In this document: positions 35,494 to 43,875 of the stretch, piece after piece
Numbering within the stretch: position 1 is the first letter of the stretch
Layout: every line of letters starts with the position of its first letter
Source: Planctomycetaceae bacterium
Lineage (GTDB): Bacteria > Planctomycetota > Planctomycetia > Gemmatales > Gemmataceae
Length of the DNA: 44,427 nucleotides
Assembly (NCBI GenBank): GCA_013823135.1
Contig: PNLP01000059.1
Span: forward strand, 1 to 44,427
Reading direction: 5' to 3'
Notes under the pieces: generated by a model
Databases searched by the model: none
What the model was told of the DNA's origin: nothing
What the model saw: the letters and a program-made list of their open reading frames with translations, nothing else
Translations under genes and position numbers: made by a program

Positions 35494-36795
35494 TCAGTTC
35501 CCGATAACGAGTCTCACCATCTCGCCTTCCAGGATGGCCCGAACGGGTTGAATCAGCCGTTGTGTGCTGCCGGGTGCCTGTCCCATGTCGAATCGCCCGC
35601 CGGTCCAGGGCAACTTCAATTCCGGCGCACTCACGACCGGTCTGAACCGACCATCGGCCGCTGCCTGCCGAACTTCCAGCGACATCTTCCGCTGGAACCC
35701 AACCACGTTCGCGGGCATGCTCGGCAGCGGCAAGACAGTCATGATTTGTCCGCCCGGTTGTTGGAGGAACACGCCGGTCGTCGTTTCCGGTGGCGACTGC
35801 ATTGCGGTCACTCGCTCCTGGGTCATCTTCAACGGAATCAGCAGATCGGAGCCCGTGGTCTTGCCCGCCTTCGGGTCGCCAGCCCACTCGCCGGATACCG
35901 TGGCGGAACGCTTGTCTGTGGCGAGTTGCACCTTGAGGTTCTTCACGCCAGTCGTGTTGGCCGCAGGGATGACCTCCACCAACGTGTACCCTGGTTTGGC
36001 GTTAATTGTTCTGGCGAACGTTGAGGGCGATTTGTCTTTCGGAGCGGGAACGGCGAGGGTTTCCGCCACGTTCACCCGCTCAACTCGCGTTCCGGTGTCG
36101 GTCACCTTCAGCACCGCCATGAGCGTCCCGGTAACCGGTGCCTCGATCTTGACCGCCGCAGACTGCTTGGCCGCTTGCTTCCCGTTGTGTGCGACGAGTT
36201 GCACGGGAAACGAACCCGGTTTCTCGAACGTCACCAGTCGGTCAATCTTGCCGGCCCCCTCAGCCACTTCCAACCGACCATCGCCGAAATCCCAGACCGC
36301 GTGGTCGGCGTCCTTCACCTCGGCGGTGACGCGATACGTTGCGGGGGCAACGGAAACGGGCGAGACGGGCTGTACGGTGAAGCCCGCGATCTGGGGCATG
36401 GCAGATGTGTCTTTACCAGCCGCCGCGATTTCCACCTGCACCGTGCGGTCGTTCTCGTCAGCCACGAAGTTGCGAACCATCATTTTGACGGCATACGTCC
36501 CCGGCTTCGCGTAGGCGTGCTTCACCTCGGTCTGTGACGGATCGAATGGGACCAACGGGGTATTGTCGCCGAAGTCCCACCAGCCGGTGTCACCGGAAGC
36601 GTGGTTCTGGCAGATCACGGAAAACCCATCGACCGAGGTCGCGAAGTTGGCGACTGGCAGCGGCGGCTTGGCGATCTTATCCATGACGGCGGTGGCGTAG
36701 GTGCCAACGACCCCGCCGCTGAGTCCGAGTCCGCCCAGTACAACGGCTTTCAGCCACCCACCTTTTTTCGATTCTGATGGTTGCGACTTCGACAT
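35494..36795 (-). CDS. Membrane-anchored PKD-domain protein
   Basis: The 433-residue protein starts at ATG 36795, with GGAGGG upstream; the frame continues further 5' but without signals. A lysine-rich N-terminus and one hydrophobic segment (about residues 14-33, LKAVVLGGLGLSGGVVGTY) form a signal anchor. Two PKD-type beta domains follow (GWWDFGDNTPLVPFD...HAYAKPGTYAVKMMV and HAVWDFGDGRLEV...FEKPGSFPVQLVAHN), with the WDFGD and GxY/F-V strands of the fold. The C-terminal 200 residues are unassigned. PKD domains mediate adhesion or binding outside the cell. Confidence 0.9.
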   Translation of the reverse strand: MSKSQPSESKKGGWLKAVVLGGLGLSGGVVGTYATAVMDKIAKPPLPVANFATSVDGFSVICQNHASGDTGWWDFGDNTPLVPFDPSQTEVKHAYAKPGTYAVKMMVRNFVADENDRTVQVEIAAAGKDTSAMPQIAGFTVQPVSPVSVAPATYRVTAEVKDADHAVWDFGDGRLEVAEGAGKIDRLVTFEKPGSFPVQLVAHNGKQAAKQSAAVKIEAPVTGTLMAVLKVTDTGTRVERVNVAETLAVPAPKDKSPSTFARTINAKPGYTLVEVIPAANTTGVKNLKVQLATDKRSATVSGEWAGDPKAGKTTGSDLLIPLKMTQERVTAMQSPPETTTGVFLQQPGGQIMTVLPLPSMPANVVGFQRKMSLEVRQAAADGRFRPVVSAPELKLPWTGGRFDMGQAPGSTQRLIQPVRAILEGEMVRLVIGN

Positions 36796-37120
36796 ACTCG
36801 CCGCCCTCCGTAATTCCGGGGTGATTGAATCACCGGGGGACGAAGGATAGCGATGTATGGTGAAATGGGAAGTCCAGTTTGAAAGTCGCCTGTCCAGAGA
36901 TTCTGACGACTTGGGAGCGTTCCCATGTCGTGTGCGCGAGTGTTCTATCGCTGCGACGCAGGTGGACTGGAGTGGGGAGATGTCAACACCCGCGTGGCTT
37001 TCGGTTCTCCCCACTACGATTCGATTTTCGGATCGCACTCTGACTCTGAAAGATCACCTCGACATCCCACCCCGCCCCTTGGAAGTGACACCTGGCCCGT
37101 CAGGACTGCATGGCGGCGGC
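36796..37120. other. Spacer upstream of the PKD gene
   Basis: This stretch contains the ribosome site of the PKD gene at its left end. I see no gene, RNA or clear promoter in the rest. Confidence 0.4.
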
Positions 37121-37594
37121 TCACTTTGTCGCTGCGGTGTGCGAATCATCGAGACCTCGTAACTCAGCCTGAAGGCGCAGCCAAACCCCAAACTGTTGAA
37201 CAGTGGAGAGCCGCGACAACTCGCCACCGGCATAACCGATCACGTTGTGGGCCGTCTTCTCGTAGTCGCTATTACCGGGACACGTTGATCGAATAAACAC
37301 CATGTACTCCGGTCGGCTCTGGTTCATCACGAGGAATTGTTCGGCCACACCGGCGAGCGTGGCTCGACCCGCGATCAGTTCGGCGATCAATCCCTGCTTG
37401 ATCGTGATTCGCCTGAGGACTTCTCGATTGACCACTTCGAGGTGTTCACACAATGCGACTTCTTCGTTCAGTTCTTCTCTGCGATCTTGGGTTCGGAATA
37501 TGTCCAGTGCAAGGGACGCACCCGAGTTCGCGTGAGCCATGCTCGCGGCGATTGGCACAAGTAGGAAGAAAGCTGCGAGGCGGAAGGTTAACAA
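37121..37594 (-). CDS. Small secreted protein of unknown function
   Basis: The 157-residue protein starts at TTG 37594, the first possible start after an in-frame stop 4 codons upstream. LTFRLAAFFLLVPIAASMAHANS (residues 2-24) is a good signal peptide, which supports this start. The mature part is helical and charged (REELNEEVALCEHLEVVNREVLRRITIKQGLIAELIAGRATLAGVAEQF), similar in style to small paralogous proteins of Gemmata that contain an I-A-G-R-x-T-L-x-x-A motif. Function is unknown. The FHA gene lies 43 bases upstream on the same strand. Confidence 0.75.
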   Translation of the reverse strand: MLTFRLAAFFLLVPIAASMAHANSGASLALDIFRTQDRREELNEEVALCEHLEVVNREVLRRITIKQGLIAELIAGRATLAGVAEQFLVMNQSRPEYMVFIRSTCPGNSDYEKTAHNVIGYAGGELSRLSTVQQFGVWLRLQAELRGLDDSHTAATK

Positions 37595-37636
37595 GGTGGC
37601 GTCTCAAATTTGAAACAGAGGAACTTCCCAGTTCGA

Positions 37637-38248
37637 TCATTGCACAGACTGCAACGGATTCCGCGAGCCAGACCGACTCTCGTTCGTTTCGTCTTGCGAC
37701 GCAGTTGCCGCAGATGAAACGGCGGGCTCAACAGACGCTGACGCTTCGTGGGCAGCGACCTCTTGAATTGCGATCTCCTCCTCTGTCCCTCTGTTAGGAG
37801 TCGTGCCGGTCACGTCGTCGTCACTCAGCAGCAATCGAGCGGCCTCGTCTTCGGTGATACGTTCTGATTCAACGACCGTCTCGTCTTCACCCGTTTGCCG
37901 CTCTGACACGACAGTGTCGGCTTGTTTGGTTATGTAAACGGGGCAGTCCTTGAACACGAGGAACCGCAACGGGCCAACACGCAGTTCGTCGCCATCCCGC
38001 AAGGGGCAATCGGAAATCAGTCGGTCGTCGTTGAGAAACGTGCCATTGGTGCTGCCCAAATCGCGAACCACCACGCGGCCCTCGTACTCCTCAATCACGC
38101 AATGCTCCGAACTGATCGCATGGCTTGCTGGACGCAGGTTACACGCGGCGGCTCGTCCGATCACAAACGGCGGCCGTACGGGCACCACGCAGCCCTCACG
38201 AATGCCTCCAACAACGACCAAGTTGAACCGGACTGTCGCGTCATTCAT
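37637..38248 (-). CDS. FHA-domain protein
   Basis: The 203-residue protein starts at ATG 38248. Residues about 10-100 form a forkhead-associated domain: FVIGRAAACNLRP, ISSEHCVIEEYEGRVVVRDLGSTNGTFLNDDRL and LRDGDELRVGPLRFLV contain the GR, SxxH and LGSTNGT phosphothreonine-binding residues. The rest is acidic and serine/threonine-rich (TVVSERQTGEDETVVESE) and could be phosphorylated. No transmembrane segment is present. It probably relays serine/threonine kinase signals; no kinase is in the window. Confidence 0.95.
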   Translation of the reverse strand: MNDATVRFNLVVVGGIREGCVVPVRPPFVIGRAAACNLRPASHAISSEHCVIEEYEGRVVVRDLGSTNGTFLNDDRLISDCPLRDGDELRVGPLRFLVFKDCPVYITKQADTVVSERQTGEDETVVESERITEDEAARLLLSDDDVTGTTPNRGTEEEIAIQEVAAHEASASVEPAVSSAATASQDETNESRSGSRNPLQSVQ

Positions 38249-38718
38249 GTGTTGCCTGATGGGTTAGCTCGTTGTGCTGACGACACGAATCCGCCAGCGA
38301 ACCATCTCGCCCCACGCGGTGGGACAGTGAAGGGCGGTGGGGACGAGGATCGCTCCTGGCACCATTGCACCCTGGCCAGATATCGCTTTGAGGCGTGCGG
38401 CGTTGGTGAGAACGACGACGCGACATCGGCAGGAGTCCCCGGCATCCGGGTCAATTCACAGCCGCGTCGCATACGGATGGCCCGATTGAAAGTCGGGACC
38501 GACGGAAGCTAGCGGAAGCATCTCGATGAGATTTAGTCTCAACAAGACAGCCTAAGTTTAGTTGCCTATGCAGCCTCGTCAAGAGAGAAATTCGAACTGG
38601 ACGGCGGGAGGTTGCAGGCGACATCAACTTCACATGGGACCGAGCCGCGTTAGTATTCACCCGAATCTAGAGAGTTTGAATAATCCGGAGGGATTCTGTG
38701 CGATTTTCCACCTCGTGG
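38249..38718. other. Intergenic region with imperfect TGAGA palindrome
   Basis: Short frames here have no ribosome sites or recognisable protein. GATGAGA-TTTAG-TCTCAAC (38525-38543) is a third, imperfect copy of the Fur-box-like palindrome, with one mismatched pair. Its associated promoter is unclear. Confidence 0.4.
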
Positions 38719-38749
38719 TTGACACTCACTCAGCAAGGGCTAATCTATT
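38719..38749 (+). promoter_or_regulatory. Promoter of the fourth DUF1559 gene
   Basis: TTGACA at 38719-38724 is a perfect -35 consensus. TCTATT (38744-38749, 19-base spacing) or TAATCT (38741-38746, 16-base spacing) could be the -10 box. The former has the same distance to the following palindrome as the TATACT box of the first DUF1559 gene. Confidence 0.45.
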
Positions 38750-38754
38750 CCCAA

Positions 38755-38777
38755 CTGTTGAGATTTTATCTCAACAG
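38755..38777. promoter_or_regulatory. Fur-box-like palindromic operator, second copy
   Basis: CTGTTGAGA-TTTTA-TCTCAACAG is a perfect 9-bp inverted repeat with a 5-base spacer, at the predicted transcription start. It matches the operator at 18977-18997 in both half-sites and in position. Confidence 0.5.
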
Positions 38778-38927
38778 CCTCCGCTCGGGGCAACTCTTGA
38801 CCCGAAACGGGAGCCTGCTCCGCCAACGTTCGGGAACGCGACCAGCCAGGATTCCCACCCGCTGGTTGCTCACCATCCGTCGCAATGCGGCTCGTTTCTC
38901 CTTCCAACGTCCTGAAGGGGCATCGCC

Positions 38928-39938
38928 ATGCGCCGCACCGCGTTCACGTTGATCGAATTGTTGGTGGTGATCGCGATTATCGCGATCCTGATCGGGCTGT
39001 TGCTCCCCGCAGTGCAGAAGGTCCGCGAGGCGGCGGCGCGCATGAGGTGCGGGAACAATCTGAAACAACTCGCGCTTGCCATCCACAACTACGAGTCGGC
39101 TTTGTCCGTGTATCCACCAGCCGGTAGTTACGTCAAGACCGTCAGTCGCAAGTCGTTCTCGCTTCCGATGGTGGTTCTCCCGTACATGGAGCAAGAGAAC
39201 CTGCACCGGCTGTACGATTTCACGAAGCCCTACGACGACGCGATCAACGCCCCCAACATCAAGACCCGGATCACGCCCTACCTCTGTCCGAGCGACCCGA
39301 ACGTCAAGGAGCGTGTGGACGGGACTCTCACATACCACCCGGTGAGTTACGGGCCGTGCGTCGGGACATGGTTCGTCTACGACCCCGTGTCCGGCCAGGG
39401 TGGCGATTCCGCCCTCCCGGTCGTGGGGATTCCCGGCACGATCACCTCACTCCCAAGTACGGGCACCGTCCGGCCGACGAGCATTACCGATGGGCTGAGC
39501 AACACGCTCGCCATCTCAGAGTTCAAGACGTTTAGCCCGTACCTTCGGGATGGGGGTAACCCGTCAGCACTTGGTGTGGCACCGCCAGCAACGCCCACTG
39601 CGGCGCTTGCCTACGCCGGTCCCGACTTCAAACCCGATTCCGGGCACACTGAGGGAGTAGACGCCCGAGTTCATCAGGCCGGGTTCACGACCACCTTCCC
39701 GCCCAACACCGAGATGCTTTACACGACCTACAAGACCACGGACTTCACATCACGGCGCGAGAACGGTAACGCAGCCGGCCCCACATACGCAGCGGTGACA
39801 GCTCGCAGCTTCCACACCGGGGGCGTAAACGCGGCCATGATGGACGGGTCCGTCCGATTCTTCCGAGACGGCATCGCACAAGATACTTGGCGCGGACTTG
39901 GTACTCGGGCCGGCGGTGAAGTTCTCACGAATGAGTAA
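38928..39938 (+). CDS. DUF1559 prepilin-like protein 4
   Basis: The 336-residue protein starts at ATG 38928 after GAAGGGG. TAFTLIELLVVIAIIAILIGLLLPAVQKVREAAARMRCGNNLKQLALAIHNY is the canonical N-terminus, beginning only 3 residues before the cleavage-site phenylalanine. ITDGLSNTLAISEF and RSFHTGGVNAAMMDGSVRFFRDGI complete the DUF1559 signature. It stands alone, without the lipoprotein and Kelch genes that follow copy 1, but shares the palindrome and leader motifs with it. Confidence 0.95.
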   Translation: MRRTAFTLIELLVVIAIIAILIGLLLPAVQKVREAAARMRCGNNLKQLALAIHNYESALSVYPPAGSYVKTVSRKSFSLPMVVLPYMEQENLHRLYDFTKPYDDAINAPNIKTRITPYLCPSDPNVKERVDGTLTYHPVSYGPCVGTWFVYDPVSGQGGDSALPVVGIPGTITSLPSTGTVRPTSITDGLSNTLAISEFKTFSPYLRDGGNPSALGVAPPATPTAALAYAGPDFKPDSGHTEGVDARVHQAGFTTTFPPNTEMLYTTYKTTDFTSRRENGNAAGPTYAAVTARSFHTGGVNAAMMDGSVRFFRDGIAQDTWRGLGTRAGGEVLTNE

Positions 39939-40362
39939 TGAGCCGAGTCGGTAACACCTGCCGCCCACATGTGGACGCTACGACCGCTGCCGCCTGGAAC
40001 GAACCGGACGCAACGCAACGGGTAAGTCGGTTGTCGTGACCCGATTGTCGGCATCGACGACAGAGACTCAACCGTGCCCCGAACAATTAACTCACTTGTG
40101 ACTCACTTGGTCACAACCCTGAACTTCGCCCCTCGTCATCGTGTTGCGGAATTCGCTGTTGTTTAACAGACACGCCCACTCAGCCAACGAATGCCGGATT
40201 GGGCAACCGGTCAAAACCAACGGGCGGGATGCGGTCCGGCTCGGACTGGATGTCGAACACACGCGGGTTGCGGTGTTTGCTGTATCTCACCTCGCACTTG
40301 GTACTCATCGCTGAACATCGATCTCAGTGAGATTGTCGTTTTGAAAATACGGGAGAGTTGCT
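39939..40362. other. Intergenic region with everted TCTCA/TGAGA palindrome
   Basis: No gene is supported. ATCTCA-G-TGAGAT (40321-40333) is a perfect palindrome 30 bases before the next small gene, with half-sites in the opposite order to the Fur-like operators. Two direct copies of ACTCACTT lie near 40090-40110. Confidence 0.35.
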
Positions 40363-40611
40363 GTGACGCGGGATCATGAGATGGATGTTTTCCAAGCTGA
40401 ACTTCCGGGCCTTCTCGCCTCCAAGAAAGGGCAGTTCGCCCTCATAGGTGGCCACCCACCTGCTCTTTTGGGTGTCTTCACATCCGCGCAAATAGCCATT
40501 GAGGATGGGTACGAGAGGCTCGGCAAGCACGTCGGGTTTCTCGTTCGACAAATCATGGAGCCCGAGTCTCCGAAACATTTCTCCCGTAAGGTTCGTCCAC
40601 AGCCTCTGTGA
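40363..40611 (+). CDS. Small protein of a planctomycete DUF5678-like type
   Basis: The 82-residue protein starts at GTG 40363; ATG 40381 is an alternative. FQAELPGLLASKKGQFALIGGHPPALLGVFTSAQIAIEDGYERLG follows the pattern of small proteins in which a short helix is followed by GQYALI-G, a GVF strand and an A-x-x-x-GY-x-R-G helix. There is no signal peptide. In related genomes these often accompany aspartic protease genes, but none is present here. Its 3' end overlaps the converging methyltransferase gene by 59 bases. Confidence 0.65.
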   Translation: MTRDHEMDVFQAELPGLLASKKGQFALIGGHPPALLGVFTSAQIAIEDGYERLGKHVGFLVRQIMEPESPKHFSRKVRPQPL

Positions 40612-41410
40612 CCTGTTTCGGGTCCGGTTCACGAGACAGTCGGGCAGCCTCGACGACGCCGGTCACCGACACTTCGCTCGGCTTGCGGGCCATGACCAAC
40701 CCTCCCTGCGTGGTGGACGACGTGACATAGCCCGTCCACCCGTGGAACGTGGCGTCCGTGAACCCGGCGTCCGTGAGCATCTGAAGGAGCGACCGCCCCT
40801 TGATCGCACCGGCAACTCAGTCGGACCACGCCCCCTTCTTCTCGACCTGTTCATCGGTCACCGCATCGCCCAACAAGATGTCGGCCATCTGCAACCGGCC
40901 ACCGGGTCGAAGAACCCGGAAGACCTCGGCCAGCACCTTGGGTTTGTCGAAGCAGAGATTGAACACCCCGTTCGAGATCACCACGTCTACCGTGCCATCC
41001 AACACCGGCAGGCGGTCGGCCTCGCCCTGGCGGAACTCGACGTTCGCGACCGCTGCGGCCACGGCGATGTCGGTGGCCTTCTTGACCATCTCGGCGGTCA
41101 TGTCCACGCCGAACACCCGACCGGACGGCCCGAACTTGCGGGCGGCGAGGATGCTATCCACCCCGGCCCCGCAGCCGATGTCCACCACCGTCTCACCGGG
41201 GCGAACTTCGTGCAGGCCGAGCGGGTTCCCGACTCCGGCGAAGGACTCCGTCATGCTTGCGGGCAAGCCGTCGATCTCGGCGGGATCGTAGCCGAGCTTC
41301 TTCGCAGTGGCCGGGCCAGTCGGGTACCGCTGAGGGGCGGTCGGGTCGATGGCGACCTTAACGAACCGCTGCCTGATCTTGTCCTTGATCTCGTACATGT
41401 TTTCCGTCAC
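40553..41410 (-). CDS. ArsM-like SAM methyltransferase with in-frame UGA (candidate selenoprotein)
   Basis: From ATG 41410 the frame encodes a class I methyltransferase: VVDIGCGAGVDSILAARKFG (SAM site, about residues 72-91), GVDMTAEMV, ADRLPVLDGTVDVVISNGVFNLC and LRPGGRLQMADI. A TGA at 40817-40819 interrupts after GAWSD (codon 198), but the same frame continues VAGAIKGRSLLQMLTDAGF...GYVTSSTTQGGLVMARKP to a stop at 40553, giving 285 residues. In arsenite methyltransferases the WxxC-[IV]-[AS]-GA motif has a cysteine at exactly this place, needed to bind arsenic. A SECIS-like hairpin follows the TGA. Selenocysteine is therefore likely; a mutation or sequence error is the alternative. The exported cupin lies 10 bases upstream in the same operon. 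No sel genes are in the window. Confidence 0.75.
40786..40819 (-). other. UGA codon and SECIS-like hairpin
   Basis: On the minus strand the TGA (40819-40817) is followed after 9 bases by GCGATC (40807-40802), a 7-base loop AAGGGGC (40801-40795) and GGTCGC (40794-40789), giving 6 pairs including one G-U. Outside a T-T mismatch, GG and CC extend the stem. The apical GG lies about 17 bases after the UGA, within the usual bacterial SECIS distance. Confidence 0.5.
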
Positions 41411-41420
41411 GGTGGCGTCC

Positions 41421-41900
41421 TCACTTCTTGTCGGACTTCTTGGGGGCGGGTTCGAGCCACACGTTGTTCGCCGGGTTGATCGGCGGCGTATCCACGGTCA
41501 CGAAGTACACCTTCCCCTCGCCAACTTTCTCGAACTTGTGCCGAACGCCCTTCGGGATGAGCATGTAGTCGCCCGGCCCCATCTCCATCGTTTCCTTGCC
41601 AACCGTGCATTTCAGCTTGCCTTCGAGGATGTACATGCGGTGAACGCCATCCGGGTGGAAGTGGAGCGGGATCGTTCCGTTGACCTCGACAAGCAGCGAC
41701 CACACGTCCTTGCTCTTTTCGACCGCCCAATACCGGGCCACGCCGAGATCGGCCACGTGGTCGTTTTTCATGACCTCCGACCGGCGGACCATCAGCCCGT
41801 GGTCTTCGACTTCCTTCGGGTGTTTCGGTGGCTCGTCGGCCCGTCCCGACACTAGCGGCAACAGGGCAACGACCCAAGCGACGAACAGCAACGACTTCAT
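41421..41900 (-). CDS. Exported cupin-domain protein
   Basis: The 159-residue protein starts at ATG 41900, with GGAGGG 8 bases upstream; an in-frame read-through from the LysR gene is explained by a frameshift there. MKSLLFVAWVVALLPLVSGRA is a signal peptide. The cupin core reads IPLHFHPDGVHRMYILEGKLKCTVG (metal-binding His residues near 87-95) and PGDYMLIPKGVRHKFE (second motif, His near 127). It should be a small periplasmic metal-binding barrel. It is followed after 10 bases by the methyltransferase gene, so the two likely share a function. Confidence 0.92.
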   Translation of the reverse strand: MKSLLFVAWVVALLPLVSGRADEPPKHPKEVEDHGLMVRRSEVMKNDHVADLGVARYWAVEKSKDVWSLLVEVNGTIPLHFHPDGVHRMYILEGKLKCTVGKETMEMGPGDYMLIPKGVRHKFEKVGEGKVYFVTVDTPPINPANNVWLEPAPKKSDKK

Positions 41901-42009
41901 GGCGGTATCCCTCCGAATAGCAGCAACCTCTCCACCGCAAGGTAGAGCGGTCGGCTCGGGTGCGTGAGAGAGGTTGGGTGATACCTGGAGGCACGGCCAT
42001 AAGCCGTGC

Positions 42010-42926
42010 TTATGAACCGGTGACGGGGTTGCTGGCGAGGAAGGCCAGGAACAGACGGCCGGTAGCGACGGCACCCGCCGACGATCCTGCACCACGAACA
42101 TGGCTCGGTCGCAGTGGATGTCCTTCACTTCAACGGCGTGCAAACTGCCTGACTTGAGTTCCTTGTGAACGGCGAGCATGGACAGGACAGCAACCCCGAT
42201 GCCTCGTTGCATGGCCTTTTTGATGGCCTCGTTGCTGCCGAGTTCGAGAGCGATCCGGAGTTCGGTGAACGACCGTCCCGCTCGCTCCAACGACTTCTCG
42301 AAGCAGTGTCGCAAACCTGAACCAGCCTCTCGCACGATCAGAGCGTGTGCCGCGAGTTGATCCACTGTGATCTTCTTCTTCCGGCTCAGGGCGTGGCCGG
42401 TTGGGGCCACCAGCACCATGCGGTCGCTGGCGAGGAAACGGAACTCCAGGTTCGGGTTGTCGGCTTTCCGCCCGACCAGCCCAACGCTAACCTCGCCTCG
42501 CTCCACTTGCGTCATCACGGCCATGCTGTCGCTGACGGCGGCGCGAACGCGAATGTGCGGGTAATGTTGCCCGAACGATGAGAGCAGTGCCGGGAGAAGA
42601 TGTTCGCCGGGGATGGAACTGGCTGCGATCACCAATTCACCCGTGACCGGCGGTTCGTGGCCAGTGATTTCTTTCCGAGCTTGCCGGTGCAGGTCGATGA
42701 TCTGCTGAACGTAGACGTAAAGTTTCTGCCCCGCTTCGGTCAGAAGCACGCGACCGCCTCGCCTGTCGAAGAGGCTCTTGTCGAGGCTCTTCTCAAGTGC
42801 TTGGATGCGCTGGCTGACTGCCGCCTGCGTCAAACCGAGTGCCTTTGCTGCCGCTGTGAAACTGCTCAGTTCAGCGGCCTTTGAGAAGGTTTCGAGATGG
42901 GGGAGTCGAACGTCATCAGAGTCCAC
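42010..42926 (-). pseudogene. LysR-family regulator with a one-base frameshift near its end
   Basis: From GTG 42926 the protein begins DSDDVRLPHLETFSKAAELSSFTAAAKALGLTQAAVSQRIQALEKSL, a LysR winged helix-turn-helix, followed by a substrate-binding domain (GELVIAASSIPGEHLLPALLSSF, CysB-like). After DRRRVP near 42075 the frame changes: the expected end VATGRLFLAFLASNPVTGS with a stop at 42010-42012 lies one frame over. The span is 917 bases, one short of 306 codons, as a single-base deletion predicts. As read, the frame runs on into the cupin gene and would give a 544-residue fusion. This is either a real mutation affecting only the last 20 residues or a sequence error. It probably controls the cupin-methyltransferase pair. 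Confidence 0.8.
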
Positions 42927-43077
42927 AGCGTCACCACGAACTATCCGTCTGGGAGGCACGACTTCCGCGAAGCCGATGCCGTGCGGGAAGTCTACGCCGG
43001 GGAGTCTCGCCCGCCACCTGTGCTGCGGAGTAGAGTCTCGGATGCTTGAGACCAACCTCTTGCGAGATGCGATGCGA

Positions 43078-43641
43078 CTATTTCAGCACCAACTTCGCCG
43101 TCCCGGTCAGCTTATACGGGACTTTCTCCTTGTCGGTCACCAACAACCCGGACATGGTCACCGTCAAGTCATAGGTGCCCGCCGGGAATGGCTTCCCCTT
43201 GGGCCGGTTGGAGTCGGATGGCCCTGTCCAGTTAAGCCCATCCCACTCAAAAGCATGAGTGTAAGTGGCTTTCTTCAGGGTGTGAACGACTTTCTCTGGA
43301 GCCCCCCTCAAGCCACAATCTCTCAGACAATAAAGCTGATCCTTGCCCGAAAGTTGTTCACTCGTGTGCAGTCCGCTTGGCCCCGCCGGTTCGCGGTAAC
43401 TCGGCGGGTTGAGAAGGGCGATCACCTTCATGTCTTCTTCAACTACGATCTTGTATTCGATCTTGATGCCCTTTGCGGCTTCGGCGAGCGTGAAGGTGTA
43501 GCCGTCCTTGGGGAACTCGATCTTCACAACTTTGCTGAACTTCGATTCGGCTTTGGGCGGGGCTGGATTGTCCTGGGCTGGTAGGAGACACGCGAAGCCC
43601 AGCAAGAACGCGATCACAACTGCTGACGTTGGCAATCTCAT
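43078..43641 (-). CDS. Secreted protein of unknown function
   Basis: The 187-residue protein starts at ATG 43641, with GGAGGT upstream; the frame extends 5' but without signals. MRLPTSAVVIAFLLGFACLLPAQ is a signal peptide. The mature part contains beta-strand segments (KVVKIEFPKDGYTFTLAEAAKGIKIEYKIVVEEDM) and ends with GKPFPAGTYDLTVTMSGLL, reminiscent of FlgD-type Ig-like folds. Two cysteines (YCLRDCG) may form a disulfide. No enzyme motif is seen. It lies 151 bases upstream of the LysR gene. Confidence 0.85.
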   Translation of the reverse strand: MRLPTSAVVIAFLLGFACLLPAQDNPAPPKAESKFSKVVKIEFPKDGYTFTLAEAAKGIKIEYKIVVEEDMKVIALLNPPSYREPAGPSGLHTSEQLSGKDQLYCLRDCGLRGAPEKVVHTLKKATYTHAFEWDGLNWTGPSDSNRPKGKPFPAGTYDLTVTMSGLLVTDKEKVPYKLTGTAKLVLK

Positions 43642-43875
43642 GTAACTGACCTCCGGATGGGTTGGCGTCGCTCGTAGCGTAGCATCGGCGACAGGTACAC
43701 GTCGAGCGTAAGGCTCCGGGCCATCGACCGCTCCTACTTGGAAAGCTCTGTGAGCAACAGGCTTGACGTGCGAGCCTTGATGTCCTCTTGCGGGGTGAGA
43801 GCGTTCTAAGTTAGCGTGCCGGAGAAAGATAACTCTGCCCGTCGCATGTGATCGTTGTCGTTCAGGAAAAATCCA

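Noticed and set aside
35213..35887. 224-codon minus-strand frame near the PKD gene's 3' end
   Set aside because: It overlaps the secure PKD reading frame and shows no protein-like pattern.
38245..38472. 75-codon minus-strand frame upstream of the FHA gene
   Set aside because: There is no ribosome site and no recognisable sequence; Pro/Arg-rich text is typical of noncoding GC-rich DNA.
41421..43055. A 544-residue LysR-cupin fusion protein
   Set aside because: The cupin part has its own ribosome site and signal peptide, which cannot work in the middle of a cytoplasmic regulator, and the normal LysR end is visible one frame over.
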